A stretch of DNA of 64,000 nucleotides from an uncultured Candidatus Cenarchaeum sp. (GCA_958295735.1 OY282369.1:604161-668160); one strand, 5' to 3'. Positions 16,783 through 25,043 are shown, counted from the first letter of the stretch. Notes: generated from the letters alone by a model not told the origin. Numbers and translations: made by a program.

Positions 16783-18261
16783 CTACCCGACCGACATCAC
16801 GCCCGCGCGGATGAGGTACTGGAGGGCGCTGACGAACTCCGAGTCCGCGGTCAGGCCGTCCGCCCAGAATCCCGTGGTGGTCTTCACCCAGCCGGGTATG
16901 GAGATCCCGCCGCCGCCGCCCTGCCCGTCCCCCGCGGGGACGGCGATCAGCCCCCTGCCTATGAGGTACTCGATGGCGCTGACGAACTCGGCGTCTGACG
17001 TGGCGCCGTCCACCCAGTAGCCGGCGGCGGTCTTTATCCAGCCGGGTATGGGCTCCGGCCCGGCGGGGGCCGGGGCGGGGGCCGCGCCCGGCGCCACCTC
17101 GACGTCGAACAGCAGGGAGTCGGGGGCCGACGACGGGACGATGTGCTCGGGCGAGACGCCGTATATCACCAGGGCGTAGTGCGCCGTCCCCGGATCCTCC
17201 TCAACGGTGACGAACGTGCGAACCTGCCCCGACGAGGAGAACAGGAAGCGCCTCGCATCCTCCCCGGCTACCGAGCGGACCTGCCTGCCGTCCCCGTCCA
17301 GCACCAGTATGTCGTACTGGAGCTGGTGGAGGAACTCGGTCTCGTCGAACTTGTTGTGGAAGTTTATGATCAGCTCCATGTCGCACCCGGACGCCGGGTT
17401 CTCCGGCCCGTACTTTAGGTCCACCAGGTAGTCGTGGTTGGCCGTCGCCTTTCTGACCTTCACGAGATCGTAGTTCTTCTGGCAGCCGAGCACCTCCCGC
17501 TCCTCCGACGTGTCCTCTATGTCCAGGAACGGGTCCTCCGAGACGCCCTCCTCGTAGTCTAGCAGCTCGAAGCGGTACTCCTGCGGGGGCACGCCCTCGG
17601 AGACGTGCGTCCACGTGCTGGCCTTCACGGGGAACGGGAAGCCGTCGACCACCCAGATCTTGCTGATCGCGCCGCCGGTCTTCCAGGATATGACCACCGC
17701 GTCGAACTCGCCGGCGCGGGTGGAGACCGTGTCCAGTTCCAGGGGCCTCACCTGCTCGCCCCCGATGTTGGCTATCTTCCCCCATGACGGCCTGCTGAAC
17801 TCCTTGGGCCCCTCCTGCCCCGCCCCGTGGTGGGCCGTGGCGAACGAGGACAGCCACACCAGCGAGGTCTTGAACACGCCGCGGTGGGACGCGATGTTGG
17901 GGGTGCCGCCGGTCGGCTCGGGGGCGATCTTGCCGAGCTCCATGTTGCCCTTGTACACCCTGCCGCCGTCGTACACCACGGCCTGCACCAGCCACTTGGT
18001 CTCCGTGCCGGTGCGCACGTCGCCCTCCACCCACAGCTCCATCTCAAAGTCGGCGCAGTCGTTGTGATCCACGTGGCAGATGACGTAGTAAAAGTAGTCG
18101 CCGCGCTTGAGGCCCTCGCCGGAGTACCAGGACCCCTCCTTGTCCACCCCCCCGCCGAACTCCTGCGCGCCGGCATCCGGAAGGTGCGCGGGGACGAGCA
18201 GGGCGGATGCCAGTCCGAGAAGCGCCGCCGCGGCCGCGGCGGATGCCCGCGATGTGCTCAA
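16783..18261 (-). CDS. secreted protein with two C-terminal two-Trp motifs
   Basis: A 492-residue exported protein of unknown function. Residues 1-32 form a signal peptide (AAAAAALLGLASALLV). The body (40-395) is beta-rich with several cysteines (VICHVDHNDCADF, EVLGCQKNYDLVKV, GCDMELIINF). After a Pro/Ala linker the C-terminus has two copies of a roughly 38-residue unit: IPGWIKTAAGYWVDG...EFVSAIEYLIGRGLI and IPGWVKTTTGFWADG...EFVSALQYLIRAGVM, the same unit that ends PstS. The start is TTG (18259-18261), chosen because a TATA box (ATTTAAC, rc about 18286-18294) lies 27 bases upstream. Confidence 0.85.
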   Translation of the reverse strand: MSTSRASAAAAAALLGLASALLVPAHLPDAGAQEFGGGVDKEGSWYSGEGLKRGDYFYYVICHVDHNDCADFEMELWVEGDVRTGTETKWLVQAVVYDGGRVYKGNMELGKIAPEPTGGTPNIASHRGVFKTSLVWLSSFATAHHGAGQEGPKEFSRPSWGKIANIGGEQVRPLELDTVSTRAGEFDAVVISWKTGGAISKIWVVDGFPFPVKASTWTHVSEGVPPQEYRFELLDYEEGVSEDPFLDIEDTSEEREVLGCQKNYDLVKVRKATANHDYLVDLKYGPENPASGCDMELIINFHNKFDETEFLHQLQYDILVLDGDGRQVRSVAGEDARRFLFSSSGQVRTFVTVEEDPGTAHYALVIYGVSPEHIVPSSAPDSLLFDVEVAPGAAPAPAPAGPEPIPGWIKTAAGYWVDGATSDAEFVSAIEYLIGRGLIAVPAGDGQGGGGGISIPGWVKTTTGFWADGLTADSEFVSALQYLIRAGVMSVG

Positions 18262-18314
18262 GCGAGTTCCGGGCCCCGCTTCACTAGTTAAATCTTGCCG
18301 GCGCGGGCCGGTAC

Positions 18315-18397
18315 GAGGTCAGCAACCCCCGCTCCTCGGGAGCGAATCCAGATCAGCGAAAGCGTTTTCACGCCTGTGACTGACGGGTGCGCGACCC
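18315..18397 (+). repeat. dispersed repeat family B, copy 1
   Basis: An 83-bp element opening GAGGTCAGCAACCCCCGCT and ending GCGCGACCCC, matching 25447-25530 and, in reverse orientation, 38525-38610 and 47813-47896. Termini are inverted (GAGGTC...GACC). It lies at the start of the 900-bp gene-free stretch 18262-19162. Confidence 0.75.
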
Positions 18398-18420
18398 CAT
18401 ACGCGGGCCGGGGCGCGCCG

Positions 18421-18598
18421 CCGCCGGCCCCGGGCGGGGGCCGCGCCGCCGCCGGGTGGACGAGCGGGACGGGATGGCGGACGTGGGCATGCCGCCGGCC
18501 CCGGGCGGGGGCCGCGCCGCCGCCGGGTGGACGAGCGGGACGGGATGGCGGACGTGGGCATGCCGCCGGCCCCGGGCGGGGGCCGCGCCGCCAGAACC
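18421..18598. repeat. 71-bp tandem duplication (two units plus a part)
   Basis: CCGCCGGCCCCGGGCGGGGG recurs at 18421, 18492 and 18563, a 71-bp period like the array at 2600-3132, though the unit sequence is different. Confidence 0.85.
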
Positions 18599-18624
18599 GC
18601 CGCGATCCCGCCCGGCGCCGCCCC

Positions 18625-18711
18625 GGCCCCCCAAACTTCGCGTTTCCGGGAATTCTCGGCCGGGAACGCCGTGTCGGGCGGCCTGCCCTTGCGTTAACTG
18701 CTGACCAGTCC
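18625..18711 (+). repeat. dispersed repeat family C, copy 1
   Basis: About 85 bp including GCGGCCTGCCCTTGCGTTAA. Its reverse complement recurs at 33727-33815. It directly abuts a family D element. Confidence 0.65.
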
Positions 18712-18779
18712 ATCCCACAACCATGCCTGCGGCGGCCGCGGTGGGCGGTCTTTCGCGCCCGAAATCCGAGTTGTGGGAT
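18712..18779 (+). repeat. dispersed repeat family D, copy 1 (10-bp terminal inverted repeats)
   Basis: A 68-bp element bounded by ATCCCACAAC (18712-18721) and its exact complement GTTGTGGGAT (18770-18779). A second copy lies at 24445-24513. No coding capacity; MITE-like. The rest of the spacer to the tRNA (18780-19130) is GC-rich with one T10 run near 19001-19011 and nothing else I can support. Confidence 0.75.
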
Positions 18780-19162
18780 GCCCTACTCCCGACTGCACGC
18801 CGGCGCCGGCCGCGCGGGCCGCGCCGGCGCCTCCCGCCCGGCCGCGGCCGCGCTGCCCGTGCTGCGGCCGCCCCGGGCGCAGCCGGCCAGGTTGCGCGGC
18901 CCGCGCGGGGCGCCGTGGGCGCCCGGGAACCGCGGGCGCCCGCGCTTTCGGCCGCCGCGCCGATCGCCCGTTCGTGCAGGCAGGGCTCCGCCCCGGGCCG
19001 CTTTTTTTTTACGGGGGTCAAAAAGACGCCGTGACTCCCTCGCGCATCCTCCGGCGGCCCGCCCCCCGGGGATCGCTGCCGCCCCCGGCGGCGGGTCCCG
19101 CCGCGCGCGCTGGCCGGATCCAATCAGTAGGCTTTAATACACAAATGCAGTCCGCCGGGCGG

Positions 19163-19239
19163 GCAGTCGTAGTATAGTTTGGTTATTATTCCAGCTTGCC
19201 AAGTTGGTGACCCGGGTCCAAATCCCGGCGACTGCACCA
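19163..19239 (+). tRNA. tRNA-Gly (GCC)
   Basis: Cloverleaf: acceptor GCAGTCG pairs with CGACTGC, anticodon stem CCAGC/GTTGG encloses loop TTGCCAA with anticodon GCC at 19198-19200, and the T arm is CCCGGGTCCAAATCCCGG. The discriminator is A and CCA is encoded (19237-19239). A TATA box (CTTTAATAC, 19131-19140) lies 25 bases upstream. No intron. Confidence 0.95.
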
Positions 19240-19314
19240 TCCGCCACCGCATCGCCGGCGCCGGGCCCTCCCCCGCCGAACCCCGCCCCGCCCGCGGCAT
19301 CCCCGCCCCGGCCG

Positions 19315-19773
19315 CTAGGCGGGCGGCCGCCCCTTCCCGCCGCCGCCCCCCGCCGCCAGGCCCTCCCGTATCATGCCCAGCGCGAGCTCCACCCGCTCCC
19401 TCTTCGGCAGCTGGATCGCGAACATCTTTTCCGCGCTCCCCCCAGAAGGGAGGAAGGCGATCGTCATGCTGCTCGCCATCAGCTCGAAGAACTCCAGCGA
19501 GTCGGCCGCGTTTAGCAGCACCTTCTCCGCCCCGCCGCATCCAGGGAACTTGAAGGACACCTCCACGTAGACGTGCCCGAGGCCGTCCCTCATGACGTCC
19601 AGGCCGGTCTCGGCCGCGACCGGCCTGCCGGCCGCCGCGGCCACTATGCGGTCCAGCCTCTCCCTGCCGAGCATTATGCACGGGGCGCGCCCCGCCTCCC
19701 CGCCCATGTCTATGGCGCCCGTCCCCCCGCGGTGCACCCTCCCCTCCATCTCCTCGATCCCGGCGCCCGGCAT
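19315..19773 (-). CDS. hypothetical protein downstream of the antiporter
   Basis: Not recognised. The 152-residue soluble product has a Gly-rich N-terminus and a central beta-type stretch (GHVYVEVSFKFPGCGG) followed by helices (ADSLEFFELMASSMTIAFLPSG; RERVELALGMIREGLAAG). Its ATG at 19771-19773 begins three bases after the antiporter stop, so the two form an operon, which suggests a regulatory or accessory role for the transporter. That link is inference from position only. Confidence 0.6.
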   Translation of the reverse strand: MPGAGIEEMEGRVHRGGTGAIDMGGEAGRAPCIMLGRERLDRIVAAAAGRPVAAETGLDVMRDGLGHVYVEVSFKFPGCGGAEKVLLNAADSLEFFELMASSMTIAFLPSGGSAEKMFAIQLPKRERVELALGMIREGLAAGGGGGKGRPPA

Positions 19774-19776
19774 CCC

Positions 19777-21141
19777 TCACCGCCCGCCGGATCCCGCGGG
19801 GGGCCCGGCCGCCGGCCCCGCGGCCCCGCGCCCGGCGGCCCCCTTCGCCCCGGCCACGGCATCGCCCAGCCTCATCATGAACGGGGCCATCACGGCGGTG
19901 AGCAGCGAGACTATCCCGACCAGCGGGAAGACGAACGCGCTCACGACCCCCAGATCGACGCCCACCTTGGCTATCACTATGGAGAACTCGCCGCGGGGGG
20001 CCGCCAGCGTGAACGCCGCCTTCGCGGACCGCCGCCGCTCCTGCCGCATGGCGAAGCTGCCCAGCAGGTTGCCGCCCAGTTTCGTGGCCGTGGCCGCCAC
20101 TATGAGCACCACGGCCAGGAGGACGTAGCTCTCCAGCTGGCTGACGTCCATCAGCGCCCCCACGGACACGAAGAAGACGGCCACGAACATGTCCTTGATG
20201 GGGCTGGAGAGCATCTTGGATACCTCGGCCGACTTGGACTCGGCCACCAGGACTCCCGCCAGGAACGCGCCGATGGCCACGGACAGCCCCACCATGCTGG
20301 CCAGCAGCGAGTACCCGAAGCAGACCCCGAGCACCCCGAGCAGCAGTATCTCCCTGTTCTCCACGGCGGCCACCCTGTCGATGAGCGGCGGGACCACGCG
20401 GATCCCCACGGTGAGCGTCCCGGCGATCAGCCCGACGGCCACCAGCACCACGGCCACCACCTCCTCCACCGAGACCGTCCCCACCAGCGCGATCGACTGC
20501 AGCGAGGAGATCAGGATGACGGCCACCACGTCCTCCACGATGAGCACGCCCAGTATGAGCAGGGACGAGTCCCTGCCCATCCGGCCCGCGTCGGTCAGTA
20601 TCTTGACTATGACGGCGGTGCTGCTTATCGAGAGGGCGGCGGCCACGAACAGCGAGTCCATGAACCCCATGCCCATCGCGCCCCCCACCACGAGCACGAC
20701 GCCCATGGTGGAGAACAGGCCGGCGGTCCCCATGCCCACCGCCACCTTCCCGATGGAGCGTATTCGGGCGAACGGGAACTCTATCCCTATGACGAAGAGC
20801 AGCAGGATGACGCCGATCTCGGCGAACAGGTCGAGCGACGGTATGTCGTACAGTATGCCCCCCACCCCGTCCCCGCGCGGGCCTCCCTCGGGGAGGAGCC
20901 AGGCCCACAGCGGGGAGAGCGGGCCTATGAGCATGCCGGCGAACAGGTAGCCGATTATCAGCGGCTGCCTTATCTTGAAAAAGGCGAGCGTGACGGCCGA
21001 GCCCACTATCATTATGATGGCCAGGTCCGTGGTGAACGCGGTGTGCGGGAGGTTGGCGGCGATGCGGTCGACCGCGGCCGAGACGCCCTCGCTTATGGAT
21101 CCCTGTATGCCGGAACTCGCCTGCAGGGCGATCTCGCGCAT
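19777..21141 (-). CDS. CPA2-type cation:proton antiporter (KefB/NapA-like)
   Basis: A 454-residue membrane protein with about 12 hydrophobic segments from residue 42 on. Family features are visible: QPLIIGYLFAGMLIGP (helix 2), FAEIGVILLLFVIGIEF, ALSISSTAVIVKIL, and VLIVEDVVAVILI, whose acidic residues resemble the ion-binding E-D pair of electroneutral Kef-type carriers. It should exchange K+ or Na+ for protons. No TrkA-N (NAD-binding) tail is present; the C-terminus is a Gly/Ala/Pro tail. The ATG at 21141 lies about 25 bases below a TATA box (GTTTTAAC, rc about 21163-21171). Confidence 0.9.
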   Translation of the reverse strand: MREIALQASSGIQGSISEGVSAAVDRIAANLPHTAFTTDLAIIMIVGSAVTLAFFKIRQPLIIGYLFAGMLIGPLSPLWAWLLPEGGPRGDGVGGILYDIPSLDLFAEIGVILLLFVIGIEFPFARIRSIGKVAVGMGTAGLFSTMGVVLVVGGAMGMGFMDSLFVAAALSISSTAVIVKILTDAGRMGRDSSLLILGVLIVEDVVAVILISSLQSIALVGTVSVEEVVAVVLVAVGLIAGTLTVGIRVVPPLIDRVAAVENREILLLGVLGVCFGYSLLASMVGLSVAIGAFLAGVLVAESKSAEVSKMLSSPIKDMFVAVFFVSVGALMDVSQLESYVLLAVVLIVAATATKLGGNLLGSFAMRQERRRSAKAAFTLAAPRGEFSIVIAKVGVDLGVVSAFVFPLVGIVSLLTAVMAPFMMRLGDAVAGAKGAAGRGAAGPAAGPPAGSGGR

Positions 21142-21171
21142 GCGCGTGCGTCCGCGCGTCGGGTTAAAACA

Positions 21172-21480
21172 TTGACGGTGCGCGCGGGGCCGCGGTCCGG
21201 GCGCGGCTTCTGCCTGCCCCGGCCCGTGCCGGGCGGGGCGGCGGCGCGCCCGCGGCCGGGCGGGGGCGCCGCGGACGATCCCGGGCCCGCGCGGGGCGGG
21301 AAAAGCGGCGGCGCGCCCCCGTTCCCCCCCCCCCCCCCCGCCCCTCGTGGGCGCGCGCCCCGCGCCGTCCAGGTACCCGCGGGAAAAGCGGCGGCGCGCC
21401 CCCGTTCCCCCCGCGGCCCGGCCGGGCGGGAAAAGCCGCCGCGGGCGCGGGGCGTGCAGGGCCGGCGCGCCTCAAACCTC
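21172..21480. other. gene-free GC-rich spacer with a 16-C run
   Basis: No gene or promoter is supported in 21172-21476. It holds a C16 run (21324-21339) and two related GGGAAAAGCGGCGGCGCGCC blocks near 21298 and 21380. Confidence 0.6.
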
Positions 21481-21504
21481 TTTATTCCCGGGGCGGGGGG
21501 CGGC

Positions 21505-21566
21505 GCCGGCGGGATGAGGAGCGGGCAGCTGACCGCGGTGATGAAAGACGCCTGGGGTATCCGACC
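21505..21566 (+). ncRNA. candidate C/D box sRNA
   Basis: A TATA-like CTTTATTCC (about 21479-21487) is followed by GGGATGA (C-like, 21511-21517), CTGA (D', 21529-21532), GTGATGA (perfect C', 21538-21544) and a weak D-like CCGA (21561-21564). C-to-D' and D'-to-C' spacings fit archaeal methylation guides. The first C box has one mismatch and the D box is imperfect, so this is a candidate only. Confidence 0.35.
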
Positions 21567-21670
21567 GCCTCTGCCCCCGCCCGCCCCGGGCGCCCGGCCC
21601 GCGCCGATGCCCCCGCGGGAGGGGGGAGGGGCACCGGCACCGTTTTTAACTTCCGCGGCCGGCGGGGGCC

Positions 21671-21928
21671 GTGGACGAGGATCTTCTCCGCGCCGTCTCG
21701 GCCAAGTTCGGCGAGGTGGAGGGGCGCGGGGACGCCGTGCTGTTCCTGCTGGAGCGCATGGGCGGCCCGGCGCCGGACCGCGGGTCGTTCCTGGCGGGGG
21801 CCAGGGCCGGCATGATGCTCAACTCGTTCCACTACCAGTGCAGGCGCATAAACGGCCGGGATCCGACGGGCGCCGAGATGGAGGAGTTCGCCCGCCTGAT
21901 CGCGGGGCACGAAATGTTCGGGGGGTGA
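21671..21928 (+). CDS. small hypothetical protein (85 residues)
   Basis: Not recognised. A short, mostly helical soluble protein: MDEDLLRAVSAKFGEVEGRG, then AGARAGMMLNSFHYQCRRIN and GAEMEEFARLIAGHEMF. The GTG at 21671 is 25 bases below a clear TATA box (GTTTTTAAC, 21641-21650), which supports a real leaderless gene. It converges with the L10e gene. Confidence 0.65.
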   Translation: MDEDLLRAVSAKFGEVEGRGDAVLFLLERMGGPAPDRGSFLAGARAGMMLNSFHYQCRRINGRDPTGAEMEEFARLIAGHEMFGG

Positions 21929-21977
21929 CCGGGCGCGGGGATGCGGCGCGCGCCGATCGCGATGCGGGAGGGGGGGC

Positions 21978-22496
21978 CTACTGCGCCGGCGCCTGCGCCC
22001 CGGCCAGCGGGATCACCCGCACCGTCGGCGTGCCCGGCAGCTTTACGCACGCGTGCTTCAGGGCCTTCTTGGTGTGCTCGAGGTGCTCCTTTTTCACGTG
22101 CGCCTCGTATATGACCTGGCCCCTGTTCACGCGGGCGCCCAGGCTGACGGCCTTGCCGAACGCGCGCCTCATCCCCTCCTGCAGCCTGTCCGCCCCCGCC
22201 GCGGCGATCATCTTGTTCTCCCGCAGCAGGACGTGCGGGTATATCCGGAGGCGCGAAAAGTACCCGGTCTCGCCGGTTGCCTTTTCTATGGTCTTGTTGG
22301 CCGCCAGCCTCGTCGACTCTATGGCCATGTGGCGGATCTGCGCCTTTTCGTTTATCAGCAGCTGCACGCAGTAGTCGTAGCCGACGCCGGGCCTGCCGGT
22401 CTGGAACTTTGCTATCTTTATCTGCGGCTTGCCCTTTATGTACTGCTTTCTGGCGTACGGCTGGCCGTTCCCCCGCCTGTAGTTGGCCCCGTGCAT
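21978..22496 (-). CDS. rpl10e: 50S ribosomal protein L10e (uL16)
   Basis: Large-subunit protein uL16, which sits near the peptidyl-transferase centre and tRNA binding site. The 172 residues match the family: MHGANYRRGNGQPYARKQYI at the N-terminus, GRPGVGYDYCVQLL, RIYPHVLLRENKM and GADRLQEGMRRAFGK. ATG at 22496 with a TATA box (GTTAAAATA, rc about 22521-22529) 25 bases above. It is a single-gene unit here, convergent with the 85-residue gene. Confidence 0.96.
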   Translation of the reverse strand: MHGANYRRGNGQPYARKQYIKGKPQIKIAKFQTGRPGVGYDYCVQLLINEKAQIRHMAIESTRLAANKTIEKATGETGYFSRLRIYPHVLLRENKMIAAAGADRLQEGMRRAFGKAVSLGARVNRGQVIYEAHVKKEHLEHTKKALKHACVKLPGTPTVRVIPLAGAQAPAQ

Positions 22497-22614
22497 CCAG
22501 CCCGCCGGGCCGCGCTCCCTATTTTAACGGTGGGGGCGGCGCGCGCCGGGGCGCCCCGCCGATCCGCGCGCGCCCGGCGTTTAGTTATATGGCGGGGCCC
22601 CGGCGGGCCCCCCG

Positions 22615-23427
22615 TTGGCAGCCGCAAGGCCCGGGCCGCGGGCGGGGGGGGAGCGCGCGCGCGGGGCGGGGCGCGCGGCCGCCGAGGAGGACGAGCCGCG
22701 GGCGGGGGGGGAGCGCGCGCGCGGGGCGGGGCGCGCGGCCGCCGAGGAGGACGAGCCGCGGGCGGGGGGGGAGCGCGCGCGCGGGGCGGGGCGCGCGGCC
22801 GCCGAGGAGGACGAGCCGCGGGCGGAGGGCATCCTGGTGGGGGACCGCGCGCTGGTCGCGGACGGGGAGGCGCGGCGCGCGCTCGAGAGGCGCGGGTACG
22901 GCGAGGAGGAGAAGGGCGGGTTCTTCCTGGATTCCTCCGAGGCGCTGTACCTGGTGTACCGCGGGAGCCTCCGGCTCCGCCGGCGCGGGGGGCGGGGCGG
23001 CGAGGTGGGGTTCGAGTCCCTGATGCGCTCGTGCAGGAGGCGGGACGCGGAGGCCCTCTCCAGGTTCCTCATATACAGGGACCTGCGCTCGCGCGGGTAC
23101 GCGGCCAAGGGGGGGTTCGGGTTCGGCTCCGACTTCCGCGTGTACGAGCGCGGGCGCTTCGGCGAAAAGGGCGCCCGCTACGTCGTGTTCGCGATGAGCG
23201 AGGGCACCGGCGAGAGGATAGGCGAGCTACACAAGAAGGTCTCGCAGATAACGCGCATGGGAAAGGAGCCGGTCATGGCGGTGATAGAGCGGCGGGGCGA
23301 GGTGATATACTACAGGGTCTCGAAGGCCTCGTTCCCGCGCAACCGCGAGGCCGCGCGGCGGGAGGAGGACGAAGAGGCCACCGCGGCGCTCGCCCCTAGT
23401 GCTCTGCCCACGCGAACGCGTAGCTGA
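22615..23427 (+). CDS. tRNA-splicing endonuclease subunit, EndA-like, with N-terminal 20-residue repeats
   Basis: The C-terminal half (about residues 146-240) matches the EndA nuclease fold: FLIYRDLRSRGYAAKGGFGF, DFRVYERG and EVIYYRVSKASF. Catalytic Tyr (Y177) and a Lys at about 217 (RMGKEPVMAVIE) are kept, but the His expected about ten residues after the Tyr is missing (the region reads GRFGEKGARYVV). It may be the non-catalytic partner of a heteromeric enzyme. Residues 11-70 are three exact 20-residue repeats (GGERARGAGR AAAEEDEPRA) from a 60-bp DNA duplication. The start is TTG at 22615, 26 bases after a TATA box (TTAGTTATATG, 22580-22590). The 3' end overlaps the convergent gene by 32 bases. 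Confidence 0.78.
   Translation: MAAARPGPRAGGERARGAGRAAAEEDEPRAGGERARGAGRAAAEEDEPRAGGERARGAGRAAAEEDEPRAEGILVGDRALVADGEARRALERRGYGEEEKGGFFLDSSEALYLVYRGSLRLRRRGGRGGEVGFESLMRSCRRRDAEALSRFLIYRDLRSRGYAAKGGFGFGSDFRVYERGRFGEKGARYVVFAMSEGTGERIGELHKKVSQITRMGKEPVMAVIERRGEVIYYRVSKASFPRNREAARREEDEEATAALAPSALPTRTRS
22628..22818 (+). repeat. three exact 60-bp tandem copies inside the EndA-like gene
   Basis: Identical blocks with a 60-bp period end at GAGGAGGACGAG in each line of the region and stay in frame, adding 20 residues each. Confidence 0.95.
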
Positions 23428-24055
23428 GCAGGTTGTCGCGCTCGGCGCGGGAAAAGTCGTGCACGCTGACATGCTCCGTCCTGTCGCTCCACAGGTTCTC
23501 AAAGTCGCGGATCTTGGTCTCCACCCTCCCCGCGTCCTCCCACGACGTGAACACGTCCACGGACTCGAAGTTGGCGCTGGCCTCGCCGAACGTCTGGTTG
23601 GACGTGCCGTTGAACGCCACCGCGTCGCCGGCGGCGTCCCTGAATATGCCCACCCGTTCCGCGAAGCCGCCCCGCGCCGGCTCGCCGTCGGGCACGGCCA
23701 CCCGCACCATGATCCTCCCGGCGTCCGCCATCCCCCGCATCACGTCCTCCGGCGTCGGCGCCCCGCCCCGCGGGGCCCCGCGCCGGCCCCGCCGCTTCCC
23801 GGCGAGCAGCCGCGAGGTGTAGTCGAGGTCCGACGCGAAGAACCTGTGCCCGCAGACCGCCCTCAGCCTCGCCCCGCCGCGCGCGAAGCCGGCGCCGGCG
23901 CCGGCGACCAGCGGCGCCAGCCCCCTGAGGGAGACGTACTCGGCGCAGCGGTCGTACTCGGCGCAGTTGTTCAGGCACGGGACTATGAGCTCCGACACTA
24001 TGTCGTTCCGGTCGAACCTGTACTCCTGCCTCAGCGGTATGTCGCGGAGCGCCAC
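23396..24055 (-). CDS. stand-alone PLD-like domain of the helicase-associated type
   Basis: A 219-residue protein resembling the N-terminal phospholipase-D-like module found at the front of certain DEAD/DEAH helicases: RFDRNDIVSELIVPCLNN, then VAFNGTSNQTFGEASANFES, VDVFTSWEDAGRVETKI and FENLW. Here no helicase follows; the protein stops after a 30-residue tail (LLSYAFAWAEH). A central insert (RRGRRGAPRGG) is low complexity. GTG at 24055 lies 25 bases below a TATA box (GTTTATTAGG, rc about 24076-24085), so it is expressed as a separate gene. It may be a defence-system fragment or a reduced nuclease; the paired HKD residues are not obvious. Confidence 0.6.
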   Translation of the reverse strand: MALRDIPLRQEYRFDRNDIVSELIVPCLNNCAEYDRCAEYVSLRGLAPLVAGAGAGFARGGARLRAVCGHRFFASDLDYTSRLLAGKRRGRRGAPRGGAPTPEDVMRGMADAGRIMVRVAVPDGEPARGGFAERVGIFRDAAGDAVAFNGTSNQTFGEASANFESVDVFTSWEDAGRVETKIRDFENLWSDRTEHVSVHDFSRAERDNLLSYAFAWAEH

Positions 24056-24444
24056 GCGCCCTTCCCTCCCCGTTGCCTAATAAACGGCGCGGGGCATGGC
24101 GCCCCCCGGCCGAACCGGCCCCGGCGGCGGGCCGTCGCGGCCGGCCCCGCGCCCGGGCCGCGGGGGGCGCGGGCCGCGCGGTTCCGGCCGATCCCCCCGC
24201 CGCGGATCGCGGGGGGCCGCGTTCCCGGTGCGCGCCCGCCTTGCCCGCCCGCCCGCCGCGCCGGTTCCTCGCGCAGCGGCGCCGTCCCCGGTCCCGCCGT
24301 TCCGGCGGCGCGGATCCGCCGTGCCGGCGCCGGCCAAGGGATCCCGCCGTCCGGCCGGGATTGCGCGGCGCGCGGGCCCGCCGGGGCGGCCCCGGGTCGC
24401 GGCGCGGGGGGGAGGCAGGCGCGCGCCGTTCCGGCCCGTAGCCC

Positions 24445-24513
24445 ACCCCACAACCGCGCCCGCGGCGGCCGCGGCGGGGCGGCCTTCCGCGCCCGAAATT
24501 CGAGTTGCGGGAC
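24445..24513 (+). repeat. dispersed repeat family D, copy 2
   Basis: A 69-bp copy of the element at 18712-18779, with slightly diverged ends (ACCCCACAAC...GTTGCGGGAC) and the shared inner CGCGCCCGAAAT. It lies in the gene-free, GC-rich stretch 24086-24531, where I see nothing else. Confidence 0.75.
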
Positions 24514-24562
24514 AGGCTGCCGGCCCGCATGGGTTATTATGCGGCCGAAGGATCCGCCGGCC

Positions 24563-24994
24563 GTGAACAGCGAGGACTTTAGGCTGCTCAGGAAGAGCGT
24601 CCAGGAAGCGTACGACATGACGGGGGAGATGAAATCCATGGCGGAGTTGGAGTTCAGGAAGGTGGACGAGGCGTTCAGGAAGGTGGACGAGGCGTTCAAG
24701 ATTGCGGATCTGCGGCTGTCCGACATGGAAAAAAGCGCCAAGAGGATGAGGCGGCGGATCTCCGACCTGGAGTCGGAGGCGGAGTCGACGAAGCGGCGCA
24801 TCACCTACCCGGAGGAGGCGAGGCGGCGGATCTCCGACCTGGAGTCGGAGGCGGGGGAGGCGAGGCGGCGGATCTCCCGCATGGAAGGGATCTTGGAGAT
24901 GCGCGGGGCGGGCGGCGCCGGGGAGGCCGCCGGCGGGATGCCGGAGGCGGACCGGGACGGCGCCGGCCCGGGCCAGAACCGAGGCCGCGCCTGA
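24563..24994 (+). CDS. coiled-coil protein, tandem paralogue 1
   Basis: Unrecognised 143-residue protein that is almost wholly helical. After a lead (VNSEDFRLLRKSVQEAYDM) come duplicated FRKVDEAF segments and three RRISDLE-type heptad modules (about residues 65-110), then RRISRMEGILEMRG and a Gly/Ala tail (GPGQNRGRA). GTG at 24563 is 25-28 bases after a TATA box (GGTTATTATG, 24531-24540). The last 110 bases are nearly identical to those of paralogue 2, indicating recent gene conversion or duplication. It is the first of four related units in a row. Confidence 0.75.
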   Translation: MNSEDFRLLRKSVQEAYDMTGEMKSMAELEFRKVDEAFRKVDEAFKIADLRLSDMEKSAKRMRRRISDLESEAESTKRRITYPEEARRRISDLESEAGEARRRISRMEGILEMRGAGGAGEAAGGMPEADRDGAGPGQNRGRA

Positions 24995-25043
24995 CGGGCG
25001 CGGGCCCGCGCGGGTTATTACGGCGGGGGGATGCACGGTCCCC

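Noticed and set aside
21321-21345. C16 run as a phase-variation site
   Set aside because: It lies in a gene-free spacer with no promoter or frame that it could switch.
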